A stretch of 38,612 nt of DNA from Brevibacterium aurantiacum (GTDB lineage Bacteria; Actinomycetota; Actinomycetes; Actinomycetales; Brevibacteriaceae): NCBI RefSeq assembly GCF_007558825.1, contig NZ_VLTK01000021.1, positions 1 through 38,612 of the forward strand, in the 5' to 3' direction. The notes beneath the pieces were generated by a model. It searched no databases. It saw nothing but the letters and a program-made list of their open reading frames with translations, and was not told where the DNA came from. Both the position numbers and the translations under genes were made by a program. How positions within the stretch are numbered: position 1 is the first letter of the stretch; the number at the start of each line of letters is the position of its first letter. Shown in pieces: positions 8,919-17,706 of this stretch.

Positions 8919-9743
8919 ATGGCGAATCCAGATGTGGAACACCCGCTCAAGAATCAAGAGGACGAGGACTCGGATCTCAGACATGCTAACGAAGTGACAT
9001 CGTGGACTTTTTCCGGCGCTGCACATTCGGAGGAGATGTTCGCTCTGCACAGTCACGACAGTGACCAGCTGTATTGGTTTCCCGACGGTGGCATGGACGT
9101 TGTGGTCGGAGGTCAACGTTGGCTAGTGCATTGCGATACAGTGCTATGGATCCCAGCAGGTGTCCTTCATTCGAATCGCCTGTTGGGCCCAGGGTCGACT
9201 CTAAGTATCTATCTGAACCCGAGGCTGCGTCCCGCTGGGGACCAGTGGTCGCGCCCACGAGCGATCGTCTTCGAGGTCCTGGTTGGTGCAATCATGAGAC
9301 ACGTTGCCGGCCGAAGCCTGAGTTCGGCCCGCCGAGTGGCCTGCTACCGGCTACTCGTTGATCTTCTCGCCGGGTGTGATACTCGTGAGATGACAATGCC
9401 GTTACCTCTGCATCCGGTCGCTCGAGCCGTAGCCGAGTCAATCCTGGCGGACCCCAAGAAGGAGACTCTGCTCATCGAATGGGCAAATTTGTATCGGGTC
9501 AGTACTCGCACGATCGCTCGGGCATTCGAAGCTCAAACGGGGCACGGATTTGCCTCGTGGCGCAAGCAAACTCGATTGCTGGCGGCGCTTCCAATGCTCA
9601 TGGATGGACAGCCAGTACATCGAGTAGGAGTACAGGTTGGGTACGGAACAGTCGGGGGGTTTATTACTGCATTCGCTCAAGAATTCGGAGAGACTCCTGC
9701 CGTATATGTACGAGACAGGCGACGAGACATCTCCTCAACATAG
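8919..9743 (+). CDS. AraC family transcriptional regulator
   Basis: About 274 aa. The N-terminal part is a cupin-like sensing domain (HSHDSDQLYWFPDGGMDVVVGG, with PAGVLH), and the C-terminal part (about 175-265) is an AraC double helix-turn-helix, seen in the RVSTRTIARAFEAQTG and RVGVQVGYGTVGGFITAFAQEFG segments. A GTG three codons upstream is an alternative start. It is divergent from an iron-regulated siderophore-binding lipoprotein gene and shares its promoter region, so it likely controls siderophore uptake, as AraC regulators such as RipA and YbtA do in other species. The specific ligand is unknown. Confidence 0.88.
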   Translation: MANPDVEHPLKNQEDEDSDLRHANEVTSWTFSGAAHSEEMFALHSHDSDQLYWFPDGGMDVVVGGQRWLVHCDTVLWIPAGVLHSNRLLGPGSTLSIYLNPRLRPAGDQWSRPRAIVFEVLVGAIMRHVAGRSLSSARRVACYRLLVDLLAGCDTREMTMPLPLHPVARAVAESILADPKKETLLIEWANLYRVSTRTIARAFEAQTGHGFASWRKQTRLLAALPMLMDGQPVHRVGVQVGYGTVGGFITAFAQEFGETPAVYVRDRRRDISST

Positions 9744-9840
9744 GGATATGAAGCAATGTGGATCGATCGAGTATTACATATGGCCACTGCCTACATAGGC
9801 GCGTCGGTGAACCCGTATTGCGCCTCCCGAGATCAGTCGG

Positions 9841-9859
9841 CGAGGAACGAAGTTCCTCG
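9841..9859. terminator. short hairpin between convergent genes
   Basis: CGAGGAAC and GTTCCTCG flank a GAA loop about 100 nt beyond the AraC stop, facing a convergent remnant. There is no T-run, so terminator function is only possible. Confidence 0.3.
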
Positions 9860-9962
9860 GCATCCGCGGTCAGATCGAATTCACCACTGCAGCATCCGCT
9901 CGACCGCGGTGATAACAGATGGACGATGCGCCACTAGCCGGTCGCAGCTGCGAGGCTCAACC

Positions 9963-10450
9963 TCAAGCACTGTCAACCCTTCCGGAGACTGCTCCCCAGG
10001 CCTGCGCGAGGGCGTAGACGAAGACGAGAACATCGATTGGCGAAAGTGGATTGGATTCGCCCATGGCACTAGCCAGCGTCTGTTCGCGATGACTGTCAAA
10101 CGGCTCAGTTGCAGCCTCGGGACATTCAAGCTGGGCCCACATGCTCGGCCGCAGCACTTCGGGGTACCACTGGTGATGATCAAAGACGTCGCCTGCCCAA
10201 GCGGTAAGGTCGTCTGGACGAGGTGGCACGTTCTCGGCCATGCAACGAAGCGCTTGCGGGAGAGCCATGTCGAACAAGCTGCTCTTAGTGCCGTAGTAGG
10301 CATAAATCAACCGAACGTTGCTCTTCGCACGGGTGGCGATCCGCTCCACGCGCCCGCCAGCGAGGCCATGGGGGCGAACTCGACGGCGGCTGCTACAAGA
10401 ATTCGTCTTCGTCGATCGATAGTGCGCGCGAGGCGCGTCTTGCCATATCA
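9963..10450 (-). pseudogene. TetR family regulator, frameshifted
   Basis: The minus strand encodes a TetR-type helix-turn-helix split between frames: RTIDRRRRILVAAAVEFAP in one frame, then HGLAGGRVERIATRAKSN and LIYAYYGTKSSLFDMAL in the next, followed by a plausible ligand-binding domain to a TGA at 9963. The shift falls in a five-C run (G run near 10370 on the plus strand), where one extra base would restore the frame. A second one-base loss near the start codon (ATG around 10440) would also be needed. It is divergent from an SDR remnant, a classic TetR/target pairing. It is either a decayed gene or one broken by base-calling errors. Confidence 0.65.
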
Positions 10451-10470
10451 GCCGAAAGTGGGAGTCGGCT

Positions 10471-10917
10471 CGCGTCGAAATCCATCTGAACAACGCGGGC
10501 GTGAGACTATTCGCCTTGCTAGATGCTGTCACCGTTGACGACTTCAGCACAACTTTCGCTGTAAACGTACGCGGGCCGCTACTCCTCACTCAGTCGCTCC
10601 TGCCGCATCGCGTCGACGGCGCCCACGTCATGAATGTCTCTAGCTCGCTGAGCCGGCACCCAAGCCCCGTAACCGCGGTCTACGCCGCGTCGAAGACAGC
10701 TCTGGAAGCCATCATTCAAAGACTCGCCCTGGAACTTGGCCCCGGAGGAATTCCGGTGGATTCGGTCGCTCCTGGACCGACCGCCACAGACGACAACGGA
10801 GGAGCAATACGCGACGATGCGACCATGCTCGCCCCCTCCCCCAGCAGACGGCGCTCGAACGGGCCAGGCACCCGAACGAGATCGCCGCTGACATCGTCGC
10901 GCTCGTCCCACATTCCG
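10471..10917 (+). pseudogene. short-chain dehydrogenase/reductase fragment
   Basis: The frame preserves the SDR core: IHLNNAGV (NNAG motif), VNVRGPLLLTQSLLP, the catalytic region MNVSSSLS followed by YAASKTALE (YxxxK), and VAPGPTATD. The N-terminal NAD(P)-binding glycine motif is missing. The C-terminus shifts frame in a C run near 10840 into QQTALERARHPNEIAADIVALV, and then the gene is cut off. It is not expected to be an active enzyme. Confidence 0.7.
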
Positions 10918-11118
10918 GCCCTCGTCCTGGATGCCCTGCAGCTCGGCGCGACCGCTTCCTTCGCAGCCGCCATCGTCGGAATCATTGGAACAGGCTCCCT
11001 TACCGCTACGGTTCCGGCCGGGATACTCGTCGACCAGCTCGGCGATTTTCGGGCGATGCTCGTTGCCACGGCCACCGCAGTCGAAGTCCTCGGTAGGATC
11101 GTCGCCGCGTTCCTCTGA
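10918..11118 (+). pseudogene. MFS transporter N-terminal fragment
   Basis: A hydrophobic segment (SFAAAIVGIIGTGSLTATVPAG) followed by ILVDQLGDFRAML resembles TM1-TM2 of a major facilitator drug transporter, with the G-x-x-x-D-x-x-G loop motif degraded. It is joined in frame to the SDR remnant by a deletion and ends after about 65 codons. Assignment is tentative because the piece is short. Confidence 0.45.
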
Positions 11119-11163
11119 GACACGTCTGTCTCCCTCATCCTGCGACGTAAGGCCGCAGGTGCT

Positions 11164-11943
11164 CTACGGCAGCAAAAGGTCAGGTACTCGGTACGAGACT
11201 TTGACTCTACTGGTCAACGGATCATGTTCAATCTCAGCGTCGACTTCGTAGACTTCTTTAATTATTTGCGTGGTCAAAATAGCGTGAGGCGAGCCCACGG
11301 CGACTGGTCTTCCGTGTTTGAGGATGATCAGTCGGTCGCAGAACATCGCCGCGAGACTCAAGTCGTGCAATGCGACGATGCTCGTCACCTCGAGCCTGGT
11401 AATCAGGTGAAGGAGTTCAATCTGGTGCCGAATGTCGAGGTGATTGGTCGGCTCATCCATCAGCAGCTCCTGCGGCTCCTGGGCAAGAGCGCGAGCGATG
11501 TGTGCCCGCTGTCGTTCTCCGCCCGAGAGCGAGTGCCAGAAACGGTCGGCCTTGTCGGTCAGCGAAACCTGTTCGAGAGCGTCCGCTATTGCAACCGCAT
11601 CGGCGGAGGAATTAGACCCCAACAGCCCCCGATAGGGGGTCCTGCCCAGACGCACTACGTCATGGACGGTCATGTCAGTATCGGTATCGGCGTGCTGAGT
11701 CACCGATGCAACACGTCGTGCGATATCTCGCCGACCGAGACTACGAATGTCCCTTCCATTGAGCAAAACGGTCCCGAAGTCCGGCTTGGCAGCTGCCTGT
11801 AACAGCCGCAAAAGCGATGACTTGCCCGATCCATTCGGCCCCAATAAACCGACTGTCTCCCCCGGCTGAAGTTCCAGGGACACATCATCGACAACGAGCA
11901 CACCTCCTCGACGCCAGGAGACCCGATCAATGCGAAAAGTCAT
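11164..11943 (-). CDS. FecE-type siderophore ABC transporter ATPase
   Basis: A 259-aa cytoplasmic ATPase that powers siderophore import. Walker A is GPNGSGKSSLL near residue 35, the signature is LSGGERQRAHIARALAQ, Walker B is ELLMDEPTNHLD, and the H-loop is IVALHDLSLAA, all in normal order and spacing. Residue pattern and length match the FepC/FhuC group. The start ATG overlaps the permease stop by 4 nt (ATGA), so translation is coupled. It is the last gene of the operon started by the binding protein at 14106, under an iron box. Confidence 0.93.
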   Translation of the reverse strand: MTFRIDRVSWRRGGVLVVDDVSLELQPGETVGLLGPNGSGKSSLLRLLQAAAKPDFGTVLLNGRDIRSLGRRDIARRVASVTQHADTDTDMTVHDVVRLGRTPYRGLLGSNSSADAVAIADALEQVSLTDKADRFWHSLSGGERQRAHIARALAQEPQELLMDEPTNHLDIRHQIELLHLITRLEVTSIVALHDLSLAAMFCDRLIILKHGRPVAVGSPHAILTTQIIKEVYEVDAEIEHDPLTSRVKVSYRVPDLLLP

Positions 11944-13046
11944 GAGCGACGTCCCTTTCGAACCAGGAGCAAAACGAACACCGGCACCCCGACAAGTGCT
12001 GTGCCCACACCAACTGGAAGCGGTGTCGGAGCAAACGCTACTCGGGAGCCCGCGTCGACCCAGACCATGAATATCGCACCTAAGGTCGCCGTGGCGGGAA
12101 TGACTCGAGCATGCAGCTGACCGAACACAATGCGTGCGGCATGCGGCAGAACGAGACCGACGAATCCGATCGCTCCCGCGACGCTTACCAACGTCGCAGT
12201 TATGAGAGCGGTTAGCACGAGAAGAATGGCCCGAGTGCGAGTGACATGGACTCCCAGGGACGCAGCGACCTCGTCACCGAATGCGAAGGCGTCCAATGAG
12301 CGCAGATACAAAAGCGTGACCACCACACCGGCTCCGGTGACCGACCAAGTCAACCCCACATCATCCCAGCGCATTCCTTCCAAGGAACCTAGAAGCCAGA
12401 ACATCACCCCTCGAGCCTCATCGGAGTCAGCGAATGCGAAGATCACAAGGGAGGTAAGCGCCGAGAACAGCTGAGTACTGGCGACTCCCGAGAGAACGAT
12501 ACTTCCTGTGCCGCTACTCGAATACCGAGCAAGCAGCAGCACTAGTCCGAACGCGACGAGAGCACCAAGGAACGCCCCTCCGGACAGGCCGATAACTGTT
12601 CCGCCGAGGCCGAGAACACCGACGAGCACTGCACCAGTGGAAGCCCCAGACGAGACGCCGAGGATAAAAGGGTCAGCCAAAGGATTGCGTAGCAACGACT
12701 GGAGAATCGCCCCACATAAGCCAAGGCCCGCTCCGCAAGCCGCCGCGACGAGCGCACGTGGCAAACGCTCCTGCCATACGATCGCGTCCTCAGATACCCG
12801 CACTGGGATCTCAGTGACCTGGATGTGGTTGGTAATAATGTCACGTACGTTTACCAGCGACACGTCTGCGCCTCCCAAAGTCATCGCGACTCCGAGCGAA
12901 CCAAGAAATATGATGACACCCGCGATAGAAAGCCCAGCCATGGCTACCGGTTGACGCACACTATTCTTCCGTAAACGGCTCCCCTGCCAGTCCTCGGATA
13001 GAGAGCCTGTAAGGCGGCCTGGACGTGTACCGGTTCCGCTACTCAC
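11940..13046 (-). CDS. FecCD-type siderophore ABC transporter permease
   Basis: About 368 aa with multiple hydrophobic segments of the BtuC/FecCD fold. Conserved blocks include RLPRALVAAACGAGLGLCGAILQ, NPLADPFILGVSSGAS and the C-terminal GAIGFVGLVLPHAARI. A single permease gene implies a homodimer, as in BtuC. The GTG start at 13046 overlaps the binding-protein stop by 8 nt; a longer frame exists but would overlap the upstream gene by 62 nt. It works with the ATPase at 11164-11943. Confidence 0.92.
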   Translation of the reverse strand: MSSGTGTRPGRLTGSLSEDWQGSRLRKNSVRQPVAMAGLSIAGVIIFLGSLGVAMTLGGADVSLVNVRDIITNHIQVTEIPVRVSEDAIVWQERLPRALVAAACGAGLGLCGAILQSLLRNPLADPFILGVSSGASTGAVLVGVLGLGGTVIGLSGGAFLGALVAFGLVLLLARYSSSGTGSIVLSGVASTQLFSALTSLVIFAFADSDEARGVMFWLLGSLEGMRWDDVGLTWSVTGAGVVVTLLYLRSLDAFAFGDEVAASLGVHVTRTRAILLVLTALITATLVSVAGAIGFVGLVLPHAARIVFGQLHARVIPATATLGAIFMVWVDAGSRVAFAPTPLPVGVGTALVGVPVFVLLLVRKGRRS

Positions 13047-14106
13047 CAGCCGCGCATCCGTCAGAAGCTTGCGCCCATGCTTGGATCTTCTCCAGCCCAT
13101 CGACGTAGCGGATCGCAGGGTTCATTTCAGCCCCGTGCAACGAAACGAAGCACTCATTCTGCACAGCGCTGAGAGTGTTCGTTAAGGGATCTGACTTCAA
13201 GAACTCAATTTTGTCTTCGAGCCGATCACCTGGGAACCGATCGCGTTGCAGATCTCCGAGCACTACGACCTGCGGATCCTGATCAACGAACGATTCCCAT
13301 CCCACCGCAGGCCAATCGTCATCGACATCGTCATAGACATTCTCCATTCCTGACATCCTCGCCAGCAAAGATGCGGCCCCGTAGCCCCCAGCAATATACG
13401 GCGTCCGAGTGTCGGCGAACCAAAAGGCTACCTTTTTGCCATCAAGATCTACATCGTCGAGAGCTGCCTCACGTCGCTCCTCGAGGTCAGCAACCAGCGC
13501 CTCACCTCGACTGGGAACATCAAAGATCGCCGCCATATCACGGATCTCCTGGTACAAAGTCTCGAGAGTCAGAGGCCGCGTCCTCGCCTGCCCGGCGTTG
13601 ATGCTCCTGCCGCCTTCGCAATCGGTTGGAGAAAGATATGAATCAATACCAGTCTCGTTGAGCCGGTCACGAGAGGCTACCCCGCCCTCAGACTTGTAGT
13701 GTCGACCAAATGACGCCGTCACGAAGTCGGGGTCTACATCCAGTAGTACCTCGTAGGTCGGAGCTTCGTTTGCAAGACGGGGAACCTCGTCGTTTGCCTT
13801 CTTCAGTGAGGCATAGACCGGATCGGTCCAGGAAGCAGTGCCCACCATTCTATCTTCCAAGCCCAACGACAACAGGATCTCAGTCGAGTTCTGATCCAGG
13901 GATACCACCCGCTCCGGGATACCGTCGAAAGTGACCTCGCTCCCGCAATTCTCAACCGTCAGAGGATAGCTCGAAGAACCCTCACCCTGAGCGGCAGCTG
14001 GACTTTCCTCAACAACCTCCGATGCACCGCATGCCGATAGCAACATGGCGGCAAGACACACAACCGCCAGACCTGACCGACGTTTTACCGAATAGACGAG
14101 CGACAC
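13039..14106 (-). CDS. ABC transporter substrate-binding lipoprotein (siderophore or related)
   Basis: About 355 aa with a lipoprotein signal peptide ending in LLSAC. The mature region has YPLTVENCGSEVTFDGIPER, a LLSLGLEDRMVGTASW block and a C-terminal SAVQNECFVSLHGAEMNP region, as in class III cluster A-II binding proteins. I take the GTG at 14106, preceded by GGAAGG; a TTG eight codons upstream is possible. It is the first gene of an operon with permease and ATPase. A perfect iron box just upstream points to an iron-siderophore substrate. Sequence style also recalls proteins annotated as putative F420-0 binding proteins, so the substrate is not certain. Confidence 0.88.
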   Translation of the reverse strand: MSLVYSVKRRSGLAVVCLAAMLLSACGASEVVEESPAAAQGEGSSSYPLTVENCGSEVTFDGIPERVVSLDQNSTEILLSLGLEDRMVGTASWTDPVYASLKKANDEVPRLANEAPTYEVLLDVDPDFVTASFGRHYKSEGGVASRDRLNETGIDSYLSPTDCEGGRSINAGQARTRPLTLETLYQEIRDMAAIFDVPSRGEALVADLEERREAALDDVDLDGKKVAFWFADTRTPYIAGGYGAASLLARMSGMENVYDDVDDDWPAVGWESFVDQDPQVVVLGDLQRDRFPGDRLEDKIEFLKSDPLTNTLSAVQNECFVSLHGAEMNPAIRYVDGLEKIQAWAQASDGCAAGE

Positions 14107-14140
14107 TTCTCTCCAACCTTCCAAGAACAACGGGCACCTA

Positions 14141-14155
14141 AGGGTAGCCTACCCT
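14141..14155. promoter_or_regulatory. DtxR/IdeR-type iron box, perfect palindrome
   Basis: AGGGTAGCCTACCCT is a perfect 7+1+7 palindrome located 35 nt upstream of the binding-protein GTG. It fits the actinobacterial iron-box core. Iron-loaded DtxR/IdeR (DmdR) is expected to repress the operon here. Confidence 0.75.
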
Positions 14156-14339
14156 CTGTTCGCTGGTCCATTTAATGTTTCCCGAGCATGTAAACCACAG
14201 CACGGCGGGAGGGCACATAGCCGCAAGCTTCGAACTTAAATTTGAATGAACATCAGTAGCAGCCCGGATTGATTTGAACCTAGAGCCTTGGTACTCATGA
14301 TTATCGGCTGACATTGGACCATGCTTGCTATTTGCATTG

Positions 14340-14803
14340 TTAAGCAGCGGCCGGGGACTTCGCTTCGCGGAGGGTCCCGGCCCTGACCATCGCGAACAAC
14401 ACCCTCAACCGACGACGAGCTAGACACATCGTCGCCGCACTATGACGCTTACCCTCCGCGCGTTTCCGGTCGTAATACGCCTTAGACATTGGATCATCAC
14501 ACGACGGGCCCCACACGGAGTGGAACAACGCGTTCTTCAATCGTTTGTTATCCGACCGCGGGGGAAACCGACCGCGAATCGGCGTCTCCAACCGACGTGT
14601 GACCAGAGCAATACCGGCATACGCGGTCAAACGACCAGGAGTCTTGAAACCAGAGAATTCACCTGTTGCCGGGAGGAGCTGTGCAACAGTCATATCGCCG
14701 ACACTAGGAATCGACGTTAAGACCTGAGTTGAAGGCAGCGAACAGGCGAATTCCTCATATTCTGTCTCGTACTTCTTGCGCTCGGCCGTCAGCGCTTGGC
14801 ACG
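14340..14803 (-). pseudogene. IS110 family transposase C-terminal remnant
   Basis: The frame reads through LTAERKKYETEYEEF, SIPSVGDMTVAQLLPATG, FKTPGRLTAYAGIA, DNKRLKNALFHSVW and AYYDRKRAEGKRHS, which is the C-terminal transposase_20 region of IS110 elements. An in-frame stop lies just upstream (near 14805), and the N-terminal DEDD catalytic domain is absent. The element is therefore dead. The next 280 bases up to the IS5-type element hold no recognised gene. Confidence 0.75.
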
Positions 14804-15085
14804 ATCACTGCCCGCTAGCCAAGAGCTCTGAAGTTCGCACCGATGAGCGCGGACGAGTCCTTGCTGATATGAATATTCGCCCACCGCTTGCCCTCTGACT
14901 TACTTGCCGACCACAGCCCGGCTGGCCTCCGTCCATGAACCAACAGATTCAGCTTAGTCAAGACAGTGCCCTTGAAGACGCACTCCAACGCTGGAGGCAT
15001 GTGCAGAAGCAGCGACCTCGACCTTTTGATCACTCACGTGATGTCATGAGTCATGTCCTCATCCGTTCCGGACAACACTTTGAGA

Positions 15086-15105
15086 CTAGGGCATGCCTCC
15101 TTTAT
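15086..15105. repeat. terminal inverted repeat of the IS5-type element (end 1)
   Basis: CTAGGGCATGCCTCCTTTAT matches the reverse complement of 15767-15786 at 19 of 20 positions. The outer CTAG is itself palindromic, so part of it may be a target duplication (TA). Confidence 0.75.
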
Positions 15106-15766
15106 CGGCGGAGCCATGTCAGGATCGCGCTGGTCACGACTGCCGCTCGATAGGTGATGGCTACCCCTCGCCATTGCTCGACGTAGGCAAACGAACGTTC
15201 CACAACGTTACGGTTCCGATAGGCACCGGCATCGAATACCGGGGGCCGCCCTCCGTTGCTGCCGCGCTTCTTTCGAGTCGCGCCCTGATCTTTGCTCTCC
15301 GGGATCACCACCCGATTGCCACGCGAGCGACCAATGCTGTGTCCGGCCGGTTCACATTCAGAATTGGGCAGATTCTTGTAATTCGATGTAGCCCCCTGTG
15401 TCTTAGTCAGGGCGCGACGAGTTCGTTGTGTGCTGGTGACCGCGATTGATGGCGCCATCTACGAAGACGTTCCAATCAATGTCACCGGCGGCGTCAGCTT
15501 CGGAAAGCACGTGAGCTAGCACCCGGTCCCAGGTCTTATCGGCGGCGTAGCGGCAGTGGCGCTTCCAGACTGCCTGCCAGGGGCCGAAGTGCTCACGGGG
15601 TAGGTAGCGCTAGACGATTCCTTCGACGGTTGATTTCAAACGGTCGGGCTCTCTTACCGTTGTTCGAGGGCAGTAGCGGTTCGATTCGTGCCCACTGCTC
15701 ATCGGTGAAGACTCGGTGTCGTTGATGTGTAGTCACCAATTCAGCGTGTCAGTCCATGGGCCGCAC

Positions 15767-15786
15767 ATAAAGGAGACATGCCCTAG
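15767..15786. repeat. terminal inverted repeat of the IS5-type element (end 2)
   Basis: This is the partner of the repeat at 15086-15105, with one mismatch. It lies upstream of the transposase reading frame, as expected for the left end of the element. Confidence 0.75.
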
Positions 15787-15839
15787 CCGACACGCCCGAT
15801 TCCCGACCCACCGACGTTAATGTGTGGGGCATGGTCCGA

Positions 15840-16140
15840 GCAATACCGGCGCTGATGGACGCCTACCGGGCATCAGTCTTCGCCTGGCCCGGGTACAGGT
15901 CAGCTGCTTTACGCATCACCAACTCACGCAGGTAGGCATTAGCGGTCCTACAATCGCGTACGACAGCAACTGGCAAGACCCCGATCGTGTTGCGCTGATC
16001 ATTGATAACCAACACAGTTCCATGCTCGTGCTGCAAAGACGTGATGACATCTGCCAATGTTGCTTTGTTTTGAGGGAGTTCATGCCCAAAGACTCACTGG
16101 CCATCAGGATCGAGCCCGCACTCATATTATGTGATTTGGC
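15840..16140 (-). pseudogene. fragment of unrecognised (possibly CBS-like) protein
   Basis: A minus-strand frame includes LADVITSLQHEHGTVLVIND, IGVLPVAVVRDCRTANAYL and LVMRKAADLYPG, a pattern that loosely resembles a CBS domain (short beta strands around a GTVLVIND core). It lacks a start codon with a ribosome site, and other frames interrupt it on both sides. It is probably a broken gene piece near the IS elements. The family assignment is a guess. Confidence 0.3.
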
Positions 16141-16172
16141 CCAGAACGAGGCCTAACCACACGTCGTATTCG

Positions 16173-16229
16173 GTGTTAATGACACTTCTACTCGACCATT
16201 AGTTCTGTGGTCGTTGGTTGTCATTACAC
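16173..16229. repeat. inverted repeat, possible relic IS end pair
   Basis: GTGTTAATGACA (16173-16184) is mirrored by TGTCATTACAC (16219-16229) with one base missing. The spacer is 34 nt with no gene. It could be a collapsed insertion sequence or a hairpin. The following bases to 16444 show no gene. Confidence 0.35.
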
Positions 16230-16444
16230 CCGATGTTAGCGCCCACGATATGACGAGACACCAACACGAAGTTGGGTCAATTCTCTGTCAGCCGTAACAC
16301 GCGTGCTGGATTCCTGGCCCCCTAGATCATCATTACCACAAGAGGGCAGCCTTACCAGGACCAGTGACCAGAGCTTGCTTGAGACTTACCAATAAATATT
16401 GGGACACCGTTCCCGAACGTTAGAGCGAGTGTTTGCTACTCGCG

Positions 16445-17593
16445 CTATCTACGAGCTCTCGATGATAGAGCGGTGTGTGCGGCGAGTGTGCCCGTGACAG
16501 CAAGGACAGCAAAGCTCAGTACGATCACGGGAAGGTGTTCGAGAAGAACCAGTGCAATCACAGCGATGATGACGAGAATTGCAGCGGCAAGGAAACGGGA
16601 GCGCGCAAAGCTTCTGAATCGCGAACGTAGGAACAATAGGTTACCGGCGAGATAGATCAAAGGCCCTGCGACGGTCACGAGCACAACCGGTGGTGTGAGG
16701 TGGTCGTGGGATAGGCGCAATTCGATGGAGACAGCAACTAGGATCGCGCCCAGGACCATGAGCGCATGGGCATATGCGTAAGCAGTGCGCAACGCACCCG
16801 TGGAGGCATCGCCCCCACTCGAATCAGGCCCAGCGAGGGCAAAGTAGTTCCACCAGAGCACAAACAGCGATGCGAAGCCAATGGCGAGGCTGAGGGCAAG
16901 GGAAGGGGTGAGGTGGCCGTGCTCGACGATGGAACCGCCCATGAGGAGGATGGATTCTCCGAGGGCGATGATGAATACGAGCCGGTTGCGCTCGGCGAGG
17001 TGTTCGGCATCAGTGTCCCATAGGTGCATCGGGGCAGAACCGAGTCCCGGTACACGGTAGTGGCACAAAGGGGCAGCGTAGTCGAGCAAAACTGCCATTA
17101 GCCACAGTCCAAGCCGGAGGTCTGCAGGCAGAGCAGCACCCAGAATCCAGAATACGCCGGCCAAGAGAGTCCAGGCCAGGAGCATGCGGTAGTTCGTTGC
17201 CAATTGTTGCCCGCGGAAGGCAACCATCATGAAAACTGGGCGCAGAATCCCCATAAACAGGTAGCAGCCTACGAATAGCCATGCTCCGTCGCCGAAGGTT
17301 CCTGGGATCGCGATCGACATGCCAAGAGCTGCGAGCATGAGTACACCAGTGAGAAGCTGTACCGGCGTCTTGGTTGGATTAAGCCAGTTCATGGCCCATG
17401 CGGTGTAGTTCCACCCCCACCAGATGGCCGCGAACACAACAACAGTTTGAGCTGCGCCTTCCCACGACAGATGGTCGATGAATAAATGAGAGAGCTGGAT
17501 AATCGCAAATACGTAGACCAGATCGAAGAACAACTCGATTGGACCGACTTCAGATCGATGTGTACTTGTCCGGGACAACGGGGCAGTCGTCAT
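16445..17593 (-). CDS. LtrA family (low temperature requirement A) membrane protein
   Basis: 382 aa with many hydrophobic segments. Typical LtrA features are the N-terminal VGPIELFFDLVYVFAIIQLSH motif, WWGWNYTAW, the middle LAERNRLVFIIALGESIL motif and alternating helices to a basic C-terminus. The family is named from a Listeria gene needed for growth in the cold, but the biochemical function is unknown. The ribosome site is weak. It follows the SDR and NTF2-like genes on the same strand with a 113-nt gap, so co-transcription is possible but not shown. Confidence 0.9.
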   Translation of the reverse strand: MTTAPLSRTSTHRSEVGPIELFFDLVYVFAIIQLSHLFIDHLSWEGAAQTVVVFAAIWWGWNYTAWAMNWLNPTKTPVQLLTGVLMLAALGMSIAIPGTFGDGAWLFVGCYLFMGILRPVFMMVAFRGQQLATNYRMLLAWTLLAGVFWILGAALPADLRLGLWLMAVLLDYAAPLCHYRVPGLGSAPMHLWDTDAEHLAERNRLVFIIALGESILLMGGSIVEHGHLTPSLALSLAIGFASLFVLWWNYFALAGPDSSGGDASTGALRTAYAYAHALMVLGAILVAVSIELRLSHDHLTPPVVLVTVAGPLIYLAGNLLFLRSRFRSFARSRFLAAAILVIIAVIALVLLEHLPVIVLSFAVLAVTGTLAAHTALSSRARR

Positions 17594-17706
17594 GAGAGAG
17601 GTCGCCTTATTTGAATGGTAACTAAAGTGGGCATGGGTAGCCCCGAGGTAAGAGCAGTTGCCCGCTTCTGGACGACTGCACTTCCTTCGGGGCGGGTAGG
17701 TGGGAT

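Larger units (their letters stand above)
15086..15786 (-). mobile_element. IS5 family (IS427-like) element, degenerate
   Basis: A minus-strand transposase is readable in pieces. An N-terminal piece near 15720-15650 has FTDEQWARIEPLLPSN. A middle piece near 15620-15410 has REHFGPWQAVWKRH, WDRVLAHVLSEADAAGDIDWN and VDGAINRGHQHT. A C-terminal piece, 15102-15458, has RGSNGGRPPVFD and YRNRNVVERSF. The pieces need frame changes. Between the first two, codons for the usual linker are missing. Near-perfect terminal inverted repeats bound the 0.7-kb unit, which is shorter than a normal copy. It cannot make an active transposase, though its ends might be mobilised in trans. Confidence 0.75.

Noticed and set aside
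14815..15033. 72-codon minus-strand frame between the IS elements
   Set aside because: It might be more of the IS110 transposase, but I could not match it to the family and a stop separates it from the clear part.
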